A DNA stretch of 64,000 bases from assembly GCA_959347315.1 (NCBI GenBank), contig OY365810.1, forward strand, positions 9,581,647 to 9,645,646, in the 5' to 3' direction. The position numbers and the translations under genes were made by a program. The notes beneath the pieces were generated by a model, which was not told the origin of the DNA, did not search any database, and saw nothing but the letters and a program-made list of their open reading frames with translations. This stretch comes from Bimastos eiseni. Taxonomy: Eukaryota; Annelida; Clitellata; Crassiclitellata; Lumbricidae. This document shows positions 1-10,539 of this stretch, piece by piece; within the stretch, counting starts at the first letter, position 1; each line of letters begins with the position of its first letter.

Positions 1-1091
1 CAACTGATCCCTCTGGTGACGCATCTCAGCCGAAGAACAGCGTCCTTGAACTGTCTTTTAAGACTCGTCGTCACTTCGTCTTCTGCTCAGCGGCCACCTC
101 TCCCCGACGCAAACCGATCCTCGGACCGGGTCAGGCCCTGAGGAAACAGGACTCGCAGCCCCTGCAGGAAATTCTTCCCCTGATGTCTTCGTCTTCGACC
201 CTGTTTCTTGAAGATCACGATTACTCGTCATCGTCGAAGAGAGAAAGAAGACACGAAACTGGCAGTTGTACGATTCCAATTTTGCCTCAGCCGAACATAC
301 AGAAACCTGTGGGTACGGTATACAGTGGAACGGACTCGATCATTTCGCAAGTCTCGACGATAATGTCGACTGAACTGGTGTTAGATGATGTGAATGAGAG
401 ACATGTGAACCCGATGAGTGACCTGATGCAGGCGATGTGTGAAGAGGTGTTGCAGGTGGAATGCAGCGTAGCAGCTGAGAAGATGATCGCACGTGCCATC
501 GACACTCAGAGCGTCTGCGACCTGAAAAACTGCGACAGTCACAGTTCGAAGTCGACTGATGTCACGAAGTTCTTGGCGCCATCTGCATTTACTGTGAAGG
601 TTCAGAAAATGGAGGCCCACAAAGAAGGCAGAACTGTCGGCATGGAGAGTGGATCTTCCTCAACACACGCAAGAAATCATGTACTGCGCGCATCATGGAG
701 CTCAACTTCCAACAAGCAGAGCTCAATTGCCAGAACGAATCGATGTGTGACTTCCGCTTCATATCCAGACTGTGATTCCGTTCGTGGAGTCAAAGTCGGA
801 CCTTCCACGAGTAAATATCAGCTGTTCAAAGTGGACATGGGAAGCAATGCTACCACCACGTCCAGTCTATCTGCGCTTTGCGACGATAAGGCACCGATTC
901 TGTCGGAGAGACCTGTCTGCGGATCGCTGGATGGTGCTCAGACTGGAATGATCCTTCCGAGTCCTTTCCTTATCCAGACGGGTCTGGAAAAGACCCTGGA
1001 CTTTGCGGAGTTCCGTCCCATGAGTCCATCCAACAGAGATTGGGACAACGAGTGGGAAAACGGTTGTGAGACAACGCTCTTCGAACAAGAG
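1..1091 (+). CDS. Penultimate exon (5' end off window) of upstream paralogue of the TIR-gene tail
   Basis: The frame is open from the window edge through an internal methionine at 183 to GAG at 1089-1091, followed by a donor (gtaacg at 1092). Ignoring the donor would end the frame at 1112 after six more codons. From about position 90 it matches 35016-36020 at the same spacing; the next exon starts in the same phase 0. The product is rich in Ser and Thr, has no recognisable domain and no membrane segment, and resembles a disordered C-terminal tail. In the downstream copy the same exon follows TIR and polyglycine exons, so this is probably the end of a tandem TIR-family paralogue, though no TIR exon of this copy is in the window. 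Before position 90 the two copies are unrelated or strongly diverged: copy 1 stays open to the edge, whereas copy 2 meets a splice acceptor. Confidence 0.65.
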
Positions 1092-1246
1092 GTAACGTTT
1101 CCCTATATCTAGACTAAAATCACTTTTGCGACATTTAAAAAAATACTTGCCCACACGACATGGCTGTTTTCTAGTCAAATGAGTTATTCTTTAATTGCTG
1201 TTGCTTTTCTTTGCAAGGGGTATGAGAGATCATTCTACGCAATTTA

Positions 1247-1533
1247 TAATAATAATAATAATAATAGTAATAATAATACCCGAGAGACAAACTTCCTTTT
1301 CCAGAACTTGTCGGCATTGATCCAACGTTTCAATGCGGTGGCTTTTCAGGGCACTATGTCAAGATTACAATCCACTGACCAGCGGCGACCCAGATAGCCT
1401 GATGACAGATCTGTTGGCAATGCCAATGATGAATAACACTATATGTGACATATTTAAAAAATAATAATAATAAAATTTAAATAATAATAATAACAATAAT
1501 AATAATAATAATAATTACAATAATAATAATAAT
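1247..1533. repeat. AAT-type microsatellites in tail intron of copy 1
   Basis: Two interrupted (AAT)n tracts (about 1247-1277 and 1454-1533) lie in the intron between the two tail exons. The same tracts occur in the intron of copy 2 (36176-36213 and 36394-36468). Unit-number changes there and other small changes leave the copy 2 intron 6 bases longer overall. Confidence 0.9.
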
Positions 1534-2069
1534 CGTCGTCATCATCGCCATCGTAAGGAGCTGTCATCTTGTCCTCAATTTAAAATCAGTTTCGGTGATT
1601 ATGATGATGTTGACGACAATGAAGACTGGTCCAATGGACTTTATATCACCCGGGGATAAGATGAACGAGGTGCTGTTCCATTGCCATTCACGCACACTAT
1701 ATTGTGTGCGAGCATTGAGCAGATTGTCCCAGCGTTGCTACGCAGTGGCTTGAAACAGTACTGCAACCTGCTGTTACAAGACAGAGAACATAATGCTACA
1801 CCTCCGCGTTCAATGATTATTATTACCATTGATATGTTACTCTCTTCATCGTATATTTTGCTGGTGTCGCCCTTAATATGGTTTTACTGAATGAAAAGGT
1901 ATTGCACTCCAAAGCACATCATCCTACATCAATCGACCAACGAGTTAATAATGTATAATAAGTTAACCGTTGGATGATACACAGGTACAATGTCTGTGCC
2001 TTGTAACTAAATCTGCCTCAAGCCACTGTCTGACGAAATCTTACTTATTATTTATCTTATTTTGAACAG

Positions 2070-3017
2070 ATTGTAAAGACATGCGACGTGTCCAGCGTCT
2101 CTGTCTTCGACGGCCAAGACTTCCCAACTCGCCAGAACCTCTTCTCGTCTCCTCAATCATCGGCCAACTGCGTCCGAACACAGCAGAGTCTATGCTCAGT
2201 GTCCGACATCAAAACGACCAGTGCTAGAACAAAACAGGGCGGCAAATGGATCGGCAAGAAGCAGGAACACCTGAAGGTGACCTTCGACCCCTTCACGCTC
2301 GAAAACGTACACGTCCGACGTCGTAAGGTGATCAAGCGTCATGTGGATTTCGCAAGTCCAGTTGAAATGGCTGAAGAAACGGTGACCGATGTTGACCACA
2401 AGAGGCTGCGCGACAATCCTTCCTGGAACAGGACGACGCAAGAGAAACGGGAAGTTATGGGAAACAGAACGAGCAGTGCTAATGAAATGCAAAAATCACG
2501 GCGTCCTCGAAAGTCCAAGAAGCCGACAGACCTGGGAAAAGCCGGCAAAGAGGAGCTCGATCACAAACTAAATACCTTTGAGAAGATGAGTAGCCGCCAT
2601 TGTAAAAGTTATCGAATGAAGCCAGAGTTGGGTGTCAGTAAAACGTACAGTGACAACAAGGATGACTCCTCGGCGAAACGTGGCAACGATCCGACAAACG
2701 GTGGAGCCATGGAACAGGAACTGCTCTCTAAAGGGACCGAACTTAGCGATTCCGGTCCACCTCATCAGAAGGTGCCCCCTGCGCACAGGTCGGTCGACTT
2801 CTGTGACGTGCTGAACACGATGCTCGATCGTTGGTTGGAGTATCTTATGGCGCCTCCTGACGTCATGAGACAACAGGCAAGCGATGACGCCAGGTCCTTC
2901 GGGTACAACGACGACGCGCTGGACATGGTCAGCAACGGTGACCTCGAGGTGTGGAGGATACTAGAAGATATGGAACCGGACTTTGTTAGATCCGGACTGG
3001 AAAAGTATTTCTCTTAG
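2070..3017 (+). CDS. Terminal exon of upstream paralogue of the TIR-gene tail
   Basis: An acceptor (ttttgaacag) ends at 2069 and the exon opens in phase 0, matching the phase 0 donor at 1092. It runs 315 codons to TAG at 3015-3017. The protein is basic in its first half, with clusters such as RRRKVIKRH and RRPRKSKKP that resemble nuclear localisation signals, then acidic near the end. I recognise no domain. It is near-identical to 37005-37811 until about 2785 (HRS-V/A-DF). The last ~80 residues then differ: this copy continues to an acidic end (...LEKYFS), while copy 2 stops about 50 residues earlier after a diverged segment. Role unknown; by analogy with copy 2 it is the C-terminus of a TIR-family protein. 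Confidence 0.65.
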   Translation: MVKTCDVSSVSVFDGQDFPTRQNLFSSPQSSANCVRTQQSLCSVSDIKTTSARTKQGGKWIGKKQEHLKVTFDPFTLENVHVRRRKVIKRHVDFASPVEMAEETVTDVDHKRLRDNPSWNRTTQEKREVMGNRTSSANEMQKSRRPRKSKKPTDLGKAGKEELDHKLNTFEKMSSRHCKSYRMKPELGVSKTYSDNKDDSSAKRGNDPTNGGAMEQELLSKGTELSDSGPPHQKVPPAHRSVDFCDVLNTMLDRWLEYLMAPPDVMRQQASDDARSFGYNDDALDMVSNGDLEVWRILEDMEPDFVRSGLEKYFS

Positions 3018-3745
3018 TCCTTCCAGCTGAAGCAGAATTCGATGTCACACTTTTGTGGCAAGACGACTCAGGTTCTTTCCACTGATCCTTTGAATTCTAA
3101 CAGTTTGTCGTTCTGCTAATGAACTACGCGACTTTTTTTATAAGCGAGATTTTATAATTCATTTGATCTTACACTGCTTAGTCAAAAAGAAAGTAACAAT
3201 ACTGACTATTTATATGAGAACTCCTAATGCAGTTGGAATGTGTAATTCTGATTTTCTAAACGTGTGAACGGAAATGTTTTTCTAAGAATTTTAATTTGAT
3301 AGAAACTCTTTTTTGATAACCGAGCGCTCAGAACTTCATCGTCTGGATGATTATTTATTCGCACAAAAAGATACAATTTGAATTAAAATACGGCTGTGTT
3401 ATGTAGCCAAATATTCATTGTTTTTGTTATTAAATTTGATGTTCTTAACAGAGTATTGTCTTTCCTTGAGTTGTATGGCGATGTTAGAGCAGAATGCGCT
3501 CTTAAAGAAACCATCAATGAAATAAATGTAATGTAATACGTGAAAGGAAATAAATATAATGTAATAAGTGAAATAAATTAAATGTAATGTAATATGTGAA
3601 ATGAAATACATGTTATGTAATATGTGAAATGTAGTGTAAATGCATTTATATTAACTCTATAGTTGACATTTGAATGTCAACATAACGTCTCTATAGTTGA
3701 CATTTGAATGTCTGCACTCAACGCAATACTCGTGGCCCGACCGTC
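3018..3745. other. 3' flank of copy 1, diverged homologue of 37812-38560
   Basis: There is no gene. Scattered blocks match the 3' flank of copy 2, for example 'aaaatacggctgtgtt' near 3385 and 38266, 'gttgttattaaat', and a TTGACATTTGAATGTC-like motif that is duplicated here at 3661-3713 and single near 38495. The flanks are therefore homologous but far more diverged than the exons and intron upstream. AT-rich 'aaataaatgtaatgtaa' repeats occupy 3515-3620. Confidence 0.6.
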
Positions 3746-3749
3746 AAAT

Positions 3750-3855
3750 TTTTACAGGTCCCTCAAGTATTTTTTCTTTAGTCGTGGCCGGGAGCGCTCC
3801 TGAGTAGGTTTCTAGAAGGGGTGCTATATAAATGCTCAGAATGAATAAATTAATT
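3750..3855 (+). mobile_element. 3' end fragment of CR1-like LINE
   Basis: The segment 'ccgggagcgctcctgagtag' followed by 'gctatataaatg' and an AATAAATT tail parallels the 3' untranslated end of the better preserved LINE at 49365-49435. It is a 5'-truncated insertion with no coding part. Confidence 0.6.
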
Positions 3856-3884
3856 TTTTTATTACCGAAATTTGATATCGCCTT

Positions 3885-4000
3885 TCTTCCAACAATATTT
3901 GCTCAGAAGTGCACACACGTGCCTCGACGGCGCAATTGCAATAGTACTGCAGAGCAATTGTGCGCAACCAAGAGCAGTCTTAGTTCGCGGAACAGCTAAA
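3885..4000 (-). mobile_element. SINE tail fragment
   Basis: The reverse complement carries 'gcacaattgctctgca', 'gcaattgcgccgtcgaggc' and a 'gtgtgtgc' stretch, which also make up the body of the tRNA-headed SINE at 29085-29285. The tRNA-like head is missing, so this looks like a truncated minus-strand copy. Confidence 0.6.
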
Positions 4001-4032
4001 GAAAGGCAGGTAGATGACCGCGTCGGGTAGTA

Positions 4033-4625
4033 GCTACACTGTGTCCGGAAATAAAGGGACCCCCTAATGATAATATGAAAATAAATAGTAAGCAATCATC
4101 GATTTTAATAATTAAATTTTTTTTATCCTGACATATTTTTAAAGTAATGCAAAACATATTGTGGCTCCTGTCATTCAGTAATGACATCATTATGACGTAT
4201 ATTTAATCAAAATTCTAGCTTTAAGGAAGGCTTCAATTTCATCTAGAGAATTTTCAACTGTTTTTTTAATGTTGCAGATTGACCGCCATATAATTTTGTT
4301 CAAATTTATTTCCATGAAATAATATTTGACAACAAAGCGCGTTCAGAGTGATCGTCTACAGCCTCAACACAAGCTTCAAGACGCGTGCTCCAATGCTTAG
4401 CAGAAGCAATATTGACCAGCTGATAAAATTCCTTCCAAGCATTAGCTTTGCTATTTAAAGACGTCACTATGGCGTAACTTTTTAACCAGGGCGTTCATAA
4501 ATTACCAAATTACAGACAAATATGTCAGGATTAAAATTGTTTTGGATTTTTTTAAATTGACGAGTTGACTATTTATTCTAATATTATCTTTAAGGGTTCT
4601 TTTATTTCCGGACACAGTGTGTAGC
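4033..4625 (-). mobile_element. Tc1/mariner-like element, internally decayed
   Basis: Inverted ends: CACTGTGTCCGGAAATAAA at 4037-4055 is repeated in reverse complement at 4602-4620, with TA nearby outside both ends. On the minus strand near 4330-4450 a broken frame reads W-S-T-R-L-E-A-C-V-E-A-x-x-D-H-S-E, which resembles the last residues of Tc1/mariner-like transposases. Frameshifts and missing sequence make it non-functional. The superfamily call rests on the TIR and on this short C-terminal match. Confidence 0.5.
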
Positions 4626-4784
4626 TTTTGGAACTAGCATTGACTTCAAATACTGTGAGAGACCATAGTACAGTGTTTTATAGACAATAAGACTCTGTTT
4701 GAAAGAGATCCTCTGTAGAACAGGAAGCCAATGTAATGTTATAAGTACCAGAGTTAAACGTTCATATTTTGATGGTGACCGGAC

Positions 4785-4905
4785 AATTCAGCGCTGGACA
4801 ATTCAGCGCTGGACAATTCAGCGTGGACATTTTGGCGCCGGAACAATTCGGCGCGCGGACAATTTGGCGTCGGATGAGCTTGTAATTGTATTTATACTAG
4901 ATATA
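4785..4905 (+). repeat. GGACAATTCGGCG word cluster (element end)
   Basis: Five or six degenerate copies of 'ggacaattcagcgct' or 'ggacaatttggcgtc' stand in a row, followed by 'ggatgagcttgtaattgta'. The same arrangement, including the flanking 'ggatgagtttgtaa', occurs in reverse complement at 10395-10490. Confidence 0.7.
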
Positions 4906-4989
4906 GGCATGTAAAAACTGCCATTTATAACATATTCAGATATACTATAGGGATTCACTTTCTGAGGGCTTTCATGAGCTTTGTCTTAT

Positions 4990-5110
4990 TGAGGTTTGCG
5001 ATATGCATATGTGTGTATGTATGTAGGCGTGTTTATGTATGCATGTGTGTATGTATGTTTGCCTTTGTATGTATGCGTGTGTATTCATGTATGCGTTTCT
5101 ATACAGATAA
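4990..5110 (+). repeat. TGTATG-rich simple sequence
   Basis: Degenerate tgtatgtatg and tgtgtatg repeats directly precede the 24-base minisatellite. Confidence 0.75.
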
Positions 5111-5189
5111 ATATATTCACGTGCGCGTTAATATATCGATCTCTATAGACACGCATACATTATGTCTGTTGGCGTGTGTTTGTTCCGTG

Positions 5190-5664
5190 TAGGTCGCTTG
5201 ACGTGTATGTTGTAGGTCGCTTGACGTGTATGTTTGTAGGTCGCTTGACGTGTATGTTTGTAGGTCGCTTGACGTGTATGTTTGTAGGTCGCTTGACGTG
5301 TATGTTTGTAGGTCGCTTGACGTGTGTGTTTGTAGGTCGCTTGACGTGTATGTTTGTAGGTCGCTTGACGTGTATGTTTGTAGGTCGCTTGACGTGTATG
5401 TTTGTAGGTCGCTTGACGTGTGTGTTTGTAGGTCGCTTGACGTGTATGTTTGTAGGTCGCTTGACGTGTATGTTTGTAGGTCGCTTGACGTGTATGTTTG
5501 TAGGTCGCTTGACGTGTGTGTTTGTAGGTCGCTTGACGTGTATGTTTGTAGGTCGCTTGACGTGTGTGTTTGTAGGTCGCTTGACGTGTATGTTTGTAGG
5601 TCGCTTGACGTGTGTGTTTGTAGGTCGCTTGACGTGTGTGTTTGTAAGTCGCTTGACGTGTATG
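5190..5664 (+). repeat. 24-bp minisatellite, 20 units
   Basis: The unit is taggtcgcttgacgtgtRtg plus tttg. Twenty units are present: the first is one base short, the last is cut, and the rest are exactly 24 bases. One site per unit is A or G (tgtAtg or tgtGtg). Because 24 is a multiple of three and the unit lacks stops in several frames, long open frames appear on both strands. They are artefacts of the repeat, not genes. Confidence 0.97.
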
Positions 5665-5740
5665 TGAGTTGCACTGTGAGCATGTGTGATGGTGTATATG
5701 TGCAAAAATGAATAAGTGTGTGGGTGAATAAGTGCGTCGG

Positions 5741-6010
5741 TGAATCATGAGTGATTGAATACTGAGTCGGTGAATCATGAGTGATTGAATACTGAGTCGG
5801 TGAATCATGAGTGATTGAATACTGAATCGGTGAATCATGAGTGATTGAATACTGAGTCGATGAATCATGAGTGATTGAATACTGAGTCGGTGAATCATGA
5901 GTGATTGAATACTGAGTCGGTGAATCATGAGTGATTGAATACTGAGTCGGTGAATCATGAGTGATTGAATACTGAGTTGGTGAATCATGAGTGATTGAAT
6001 ACTGAGTTGT
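5741..6010 (+). repeat. 30-bp minisatellite, 9 units
   Basis: Nine head-to-tail copies of a 30-base unit (tgaatcatgagtgattgaat followed by actgagtcgg) show only scattered substitutions. Degenerate 'tgaataagtg' words flank it on both sides. The long minus-strand frame across it is a repeat artefact. Confidence 0.97.
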
Positions 6011-7150
6011 TGAATACTTGAGTCTGTGAATCGGTGAATGTGAATTGTCGAATAAGTGAATAAGTGTGTCAATGTGTCAGTTAGTATTTCATTATGTCTG
6101 TGTGAAGGTATGTAGTTGTGCGCGTGTGTGCGCGTGTGTTTGCATGTGCATGTTACATCTTTTGTGTGTCTTACGTGATTACCCTTATCAGGTTCACTCT
6201 TCTGTATCTATGCGAATATTTGGTCCGAAGAGAGAATGTCCTTTAGCCCATGCGTAGGCGGATAACATTCAAGTATGACGACTATTACAATGTGAACATA
6301 CATTGTCTTCAATGTTGGTTAATGAGGGCACACGTTATGTACCCAACATTCCCAACTACCAACAGAGCACGTCTCTCGTTGCCTTAATAAATGCTTTCCA
6401 ATCATGTCGGGTATGTTTACGGAATTTCATTGGGTGATTGGCCTGTGTGCAAGTGTTCACCAAGGTAATCGTAGGTTACAGAATATCGATTTCTGATTGG
6501 ATAGAAAATACGGCTGTCACAATCTGTGACGTTCGATGCTTTCGATTAGAATGTGTTTTGTTCCTAAACCGAAGTGACGTCATGCGTTTATGAGAATTTT
6601 ATGCTGTAATTATTTGTATTATCTGGTCTATTCTGGAGTGTTTTATTGTAAGAAACCCATCTTCTTGGCTTGTTTTGATTTAGCACGGTTGAGTGGTGGG
6701 ATGAGTATCAGATATTGGCAAGTTGTCCCATACACAGCACAAAGAAGCTCAAAGTAAATTTTTAGTGGTAATTACTACACGACATAAACTGCGTCATTAA
6801 ATTCAGCAATTCAATTGCCTTAATTTCAACATAGCCTAAGCACAACTTTGTTTTCAGTTTACAGTGTGGCAAGATCGCTTTCTTTTTTGCATCTGTCTTT
6901 CGTATAATATTCTAAATAAAAGAGTTTGCAAATTATATTTAATAAGTTGTATACATGCAGAAAACCATCAAAGGAAGTCTTTAACCATTCTATATGTGAA
7001 AGTGTATTAAATTTAGTACACACTGTTATTCAGTAGGTTACAAGATTTAAACTGGACCCATTCATAAAATCTTGTCCCATGGTGCTGAAACTTTTTGCTA
7101 CGCCACTGACATGGTTAGTCAGAGCACTACAATAATTGCGTTTTAGGGTC
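6011..7150. other. Unassigned stretch
   Basis: A short TG/GCGTG-rich piece lies at about 6100-6150. The rest is AT-rich sequence in which I see no exon, repeat boundary or RNA gene. Confidence 0.5.
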
Positions 7151-7154
7151 ACTA

Positions 7155-7976
7155 GTGGTGCGATCAATTAAGCGAAGCATCTCAACCCTGATATCGGAAG
7201 GTAGAGAGGCCAACTCGAGCATCGACAAGACGAACCTATTCGCCGAGATCTACGCAAAGACGAGCAGCACCGACAACTTCAGAGAAGCTTCAAAAGGTAT
7301 GTGTCAGACAGTGAGCAAGACTCTTTGCAGGTTCCGCCTCCAGCCGTCACCATGAATTCAGACGTCGAGGCCCTAAATTACTCCTTCAGTCTCCATGAAC
7401 TGAAGGAAGCCATTAGTGGGGCCAAGAAGAACCGGAGCCCTGGAGAGGACAAGATCTCATACGAGATTATCCAGAATTTACACAAGTCACCACTGAAGAT
7501 CTACAAAAGCGTCTGGAACAATGGCAGCCTGCCCAGAGACTGGAAGCATTCGATCATTCTTCCTGAGTAGCATCCTCAGATCTTGAGATGTCCGGAGCCC
7601 CAGGTGAAGATAGGAGCGGATCTGTCATCTCGCCCCTCCTGTTCCTCATCATGATCAACGACATGCAGGAGGAGACGGGGCAGAGATGTCGTTGTTTGCC
7701 GGCGACAGCGCTCTATTCTGCACGGCCAGCGATTCCCAACTGGAGAGGATGGAGACCATCCAAGCACAGGCGCTCAAGATCTGGAGCGGAGATGCTTACG
7801 TAACAGCTACAGCAACTGTCCACAACGAGTGCGCGAAGATGCCACTACATCTACGATGCCTCGGAGACAGTGTGAATGAATGTGTCAAGATCGTTACCAG
7901 CAAAGACCACGCGACAGAGGAGGAGATGAAAAACCACTGGACCCTACATGTGGACAAGTTCCAACATGATGGGAAA
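7155..7976 (+). pseudogene. Non-LTR retrotransposon reverse transcriptase relic
   Basis: Pieces in different frames match the order of a LINE reverse transcriptase. At 7380-7570: LKEAISGAKKNRSPGEDKIS, then LPRDWKHSIILPE (the K-SPG-D and P-W-K region). At about 7620-7660: a 'SPLLFLIMINDM' block (the SPLLF-INDL region). At 7686: 'SLFAGDSALF', the active-site block with ADD replaced by AGD. Then IQAQALKIWSGD and PLHLRCLG from the post-RT region. Everything between the P-W-K block and SPLLF is deleted and at least two frame changes occur, so it is dead. It ends near TAA at 7977. Confidence 0.8.
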
Positions 7977-7979
7977 TAA

Positions 7980-8700
7980 AAAGAGACACAAAAACCATTT
8001 ATTAAAAAAATCACATCAATGTGCACGTATATATGCCTGGTAGTGTTGTAGATAACGAAGAATAAAAAGCCGTAAGACCAAAGAACCCGAAGTCAGATGT
8101 GAGAAGGAAAACAACTCGATAGGCTCCTGCCATATTGATGAAACTTAAGAGAAAGGTAAAATGTATCAATCACAAGATTCAACAACATGGTAAGACGTCA
8201 AAGACATTTACTGTCGTGAGATGTCCCTAAATGCTTTTTCATGGCAGCCATTGTTCTAATAATTCAATGATATCTCATAATTTGACATTTCCCGCCATTT
8301 TTTAGCCAAGCTCAGCTTGAGGCTAGTATAGCAAACTAGGTATGAGTAGAAAGCCCACACATTCGTCTAACGGCCTAACTTATGCTGCATTAGGCAACAA
8401 ACATAAGCAAGATTGCCTGTTTCAAATTTCACTCAAATCTGACTACGGCGTGCTAGGAATTTATGCATTTCAAAATTATACCAAACTTCAAATGCATTTT
8501 TCTCGGAATTATAATCGAACAACTGAACCATATATTTAACTCAAAACTTTGGACAGAAACATCGTAGAACAATAAAGGTGAGACTTTATTTACTATTTAA
8601 ATTGGTACATGACTCTCACATTGTAAAATAATTAGTTAAGTCTGATTAACCCGACTCCGCAGTGCAAGACCATAGCCGCTCATCTGTCAGAAGGGACGAC
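7980..8700. other. Unassigned stretch
   Basis: AT-rich sequence after the LINE relic. The short open frame at 8342-8539 resembles nothing I know and lacks supporting splice or family signals. Confidence 0.45.
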
Positions 8701-8707
8701 AGCGATG

Positions 8708-8743
8708 GAGAGAAAGAGAAAGAGAGAGAGAGAGAGAGAGAGA
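8708..8743. repeat. GA microsatellite
   Basis: A (GA)n tract with a few interruptions. Confidence 0.95.
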
Positions 8744-9208
8744 CGTAGGCCTATAGTGCCAAAGAGTGAGAAGCAGAGAAACAGGATGGAGACGAAAGGG
8801 GACAGAGACATATATCTCAGAAACATGTTATCTTAAGCCAAGTGATTCGCTCGAGAGATCAAGGAACAAGGAGACTAGCGACAGAAACTGCTAAGTATCT
8901 CATATACGTGTTACCTTAGGCGAAGGTTATTGGCAGAGGGCGAATCGTGAGAAATTGTTAACATCGTAGAGTACAAGTTCAAATTGTAACAGTTTATGTA
9001 ACTAGCGTAAGATCTGCATCCTTTTTATATAATAAGAAAACATAAAGAATTATTTGTGTTTTTGATATTATAAACGAACACCACGTGATGAAGAACAGGT
9101 CTTTAATTCATTCGAAGAGTAATGTGGTATAAGCCGACTGGAGTATTTCAACGGTGACCAATAGTCAACACACGAGGGACCGTGTCACCTTCTAACTAGA
9201 GTAGTCCA

Positions 9209-10130
9209 GGTTAGGGGTCCGCGGGTATATCCGTACCCGCGGGTAACCCGTTCCCGCGGGTACGGGTAGGGTGTGGGTACGTATTTTACGGGTCGGGTAA
9301 GGGTAGACTAATCACGGGTATACCCGGTTTTACCCGTGTCAGCCTAAGTTTCAGGGTTACAGTGTCACCATTAAATATATAGGTGAACCTCTTATCATCA
9401 AATACTCAACAACTACTATTATAGACATACTAGCACATTCGAAATCCAAGAACTATATGCCTGCATGTATTGCTTCCCACCTCTTTGTATGTACGTAAAT
9501 CACTGTTTTTCTCACTCCTTTTCCTGCTATTCCTCCTGCTGATCCTTCTCTACCTGTTCTCCTCATTCACCTCTTCTTCCTCCTACTGTTAATTTCCAAT
9601 CCTGCAGCTCCTTCTGCTTCTTCTACAGCTCTTTCTCTCCCTCTTACCTTACCTCTTCTTCCTCCACCATTTCGTCCTCATCTTTATCCTCCTCTCCATC
9701 TTCATAACCAGCTTTTCCTTCTGCTCCTGTCACTTCTGCTGCCTTCTTTCCATCCTTTCCTCGACTTACCCCTCCTCCAGCTTCCGTCCTCTTCCTCTTC
9801 TCTCTTGCCTTTCTCCTCCTCCACTTCCTCCTTCTTCTCCTGCTTCCGTCGCCAACGCTACCCCACCTCTGTTGTCACTGATGCTGTTGTTGTCGTTGCT
9901 GCTACTACTACGATAACAGCTTCGCGAAGCTTAGCAAATTGTGATACTATAGTCTGCCAAGCAGCAAGCTTATAAGATGATATGCTAATGACATTACATC
10001 GGTACGTGTATACCCGCCGGTACGGGTTGGGTAGGAGTTTTGAGTTCGGGTCGGGTACGGGTAACGGTCGTGGGTTACGGGTACGGGTCGGGCAGCAAAA
10101 ACGATCTACCCGCAGACCTCTATACACGTA
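9209..10130 (+). mobile_element. Non-autonomous hAT-like element with GGGTA subterminal repeats
   Basis: The left end 'ttaggggtccgcgggtatat' pairs with the reverse complement of the right end 'gatctacccgcagacctcta'. Possible 8-base target duplications flank it: GTAGTCCA at 9201-9208 and GTAGTCCT at 10131-10138. Both ends are packed with 'acgggta' and 'cgggtac' words. The middle (about 9510-9880) is strikingly pyrimidine-rich on the + strand (ctcctcttcctcc...). There is no transposase. Confidence 0.65.
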
Positions 10131-10394
10131 GTAGTCCTCCACTGTAGAGAAAACTAAAGACTGTTAAAAATTACATCGATTTCGTTTTCTGACTCACATA
10201 GTATTTACTAACGGCAGTAGAAGTTGATAAATCTATTAGTGTTACTGTACTCTCTAATCGCAATTACTCAAAGTTATTATTTTAGAGATGATGTCTTCAT
10301 CAGTCTCTATAATAACCAGACATGTGCTGGATAATATGGAAAATACTATTTTGCTCCCATTCTAAATATTTTAAAAATGCCAGTTACTACACAC

Positions 10395-10490
10395 ATCATA
10401 TCTGATCTAGATACACTTACAAACTCATCCGGCGCCAAATTGTCCGTCGCCGAACTGTCCGGCGCCGAATTGTCTAGGAACCATGTCAAC
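10395..10490 (-). repeat. GGACAATTCGGCG word cluster, inverted copy
   Basis: Reverse complement of the arrangement at 4785-4905: 'gacaattcggcgccggacag', 'ggacaatttggcgcc', then 'ggatgagtttgtaa' and a shared 'ctagat' further on. Confidence 0.7.
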
Positions 10491-10539
10491 GCCTATACAA
10501 TATTTTTTAATAACCAGAAACATGCTTTATTGCTATATC

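Noticed and set aside
5117..6072. Very long open frames on both strands over the minisatellites
   Set aside because: Both repeat units are multiples of three and lack stops in several frames. The proteins are pure unit repeats.
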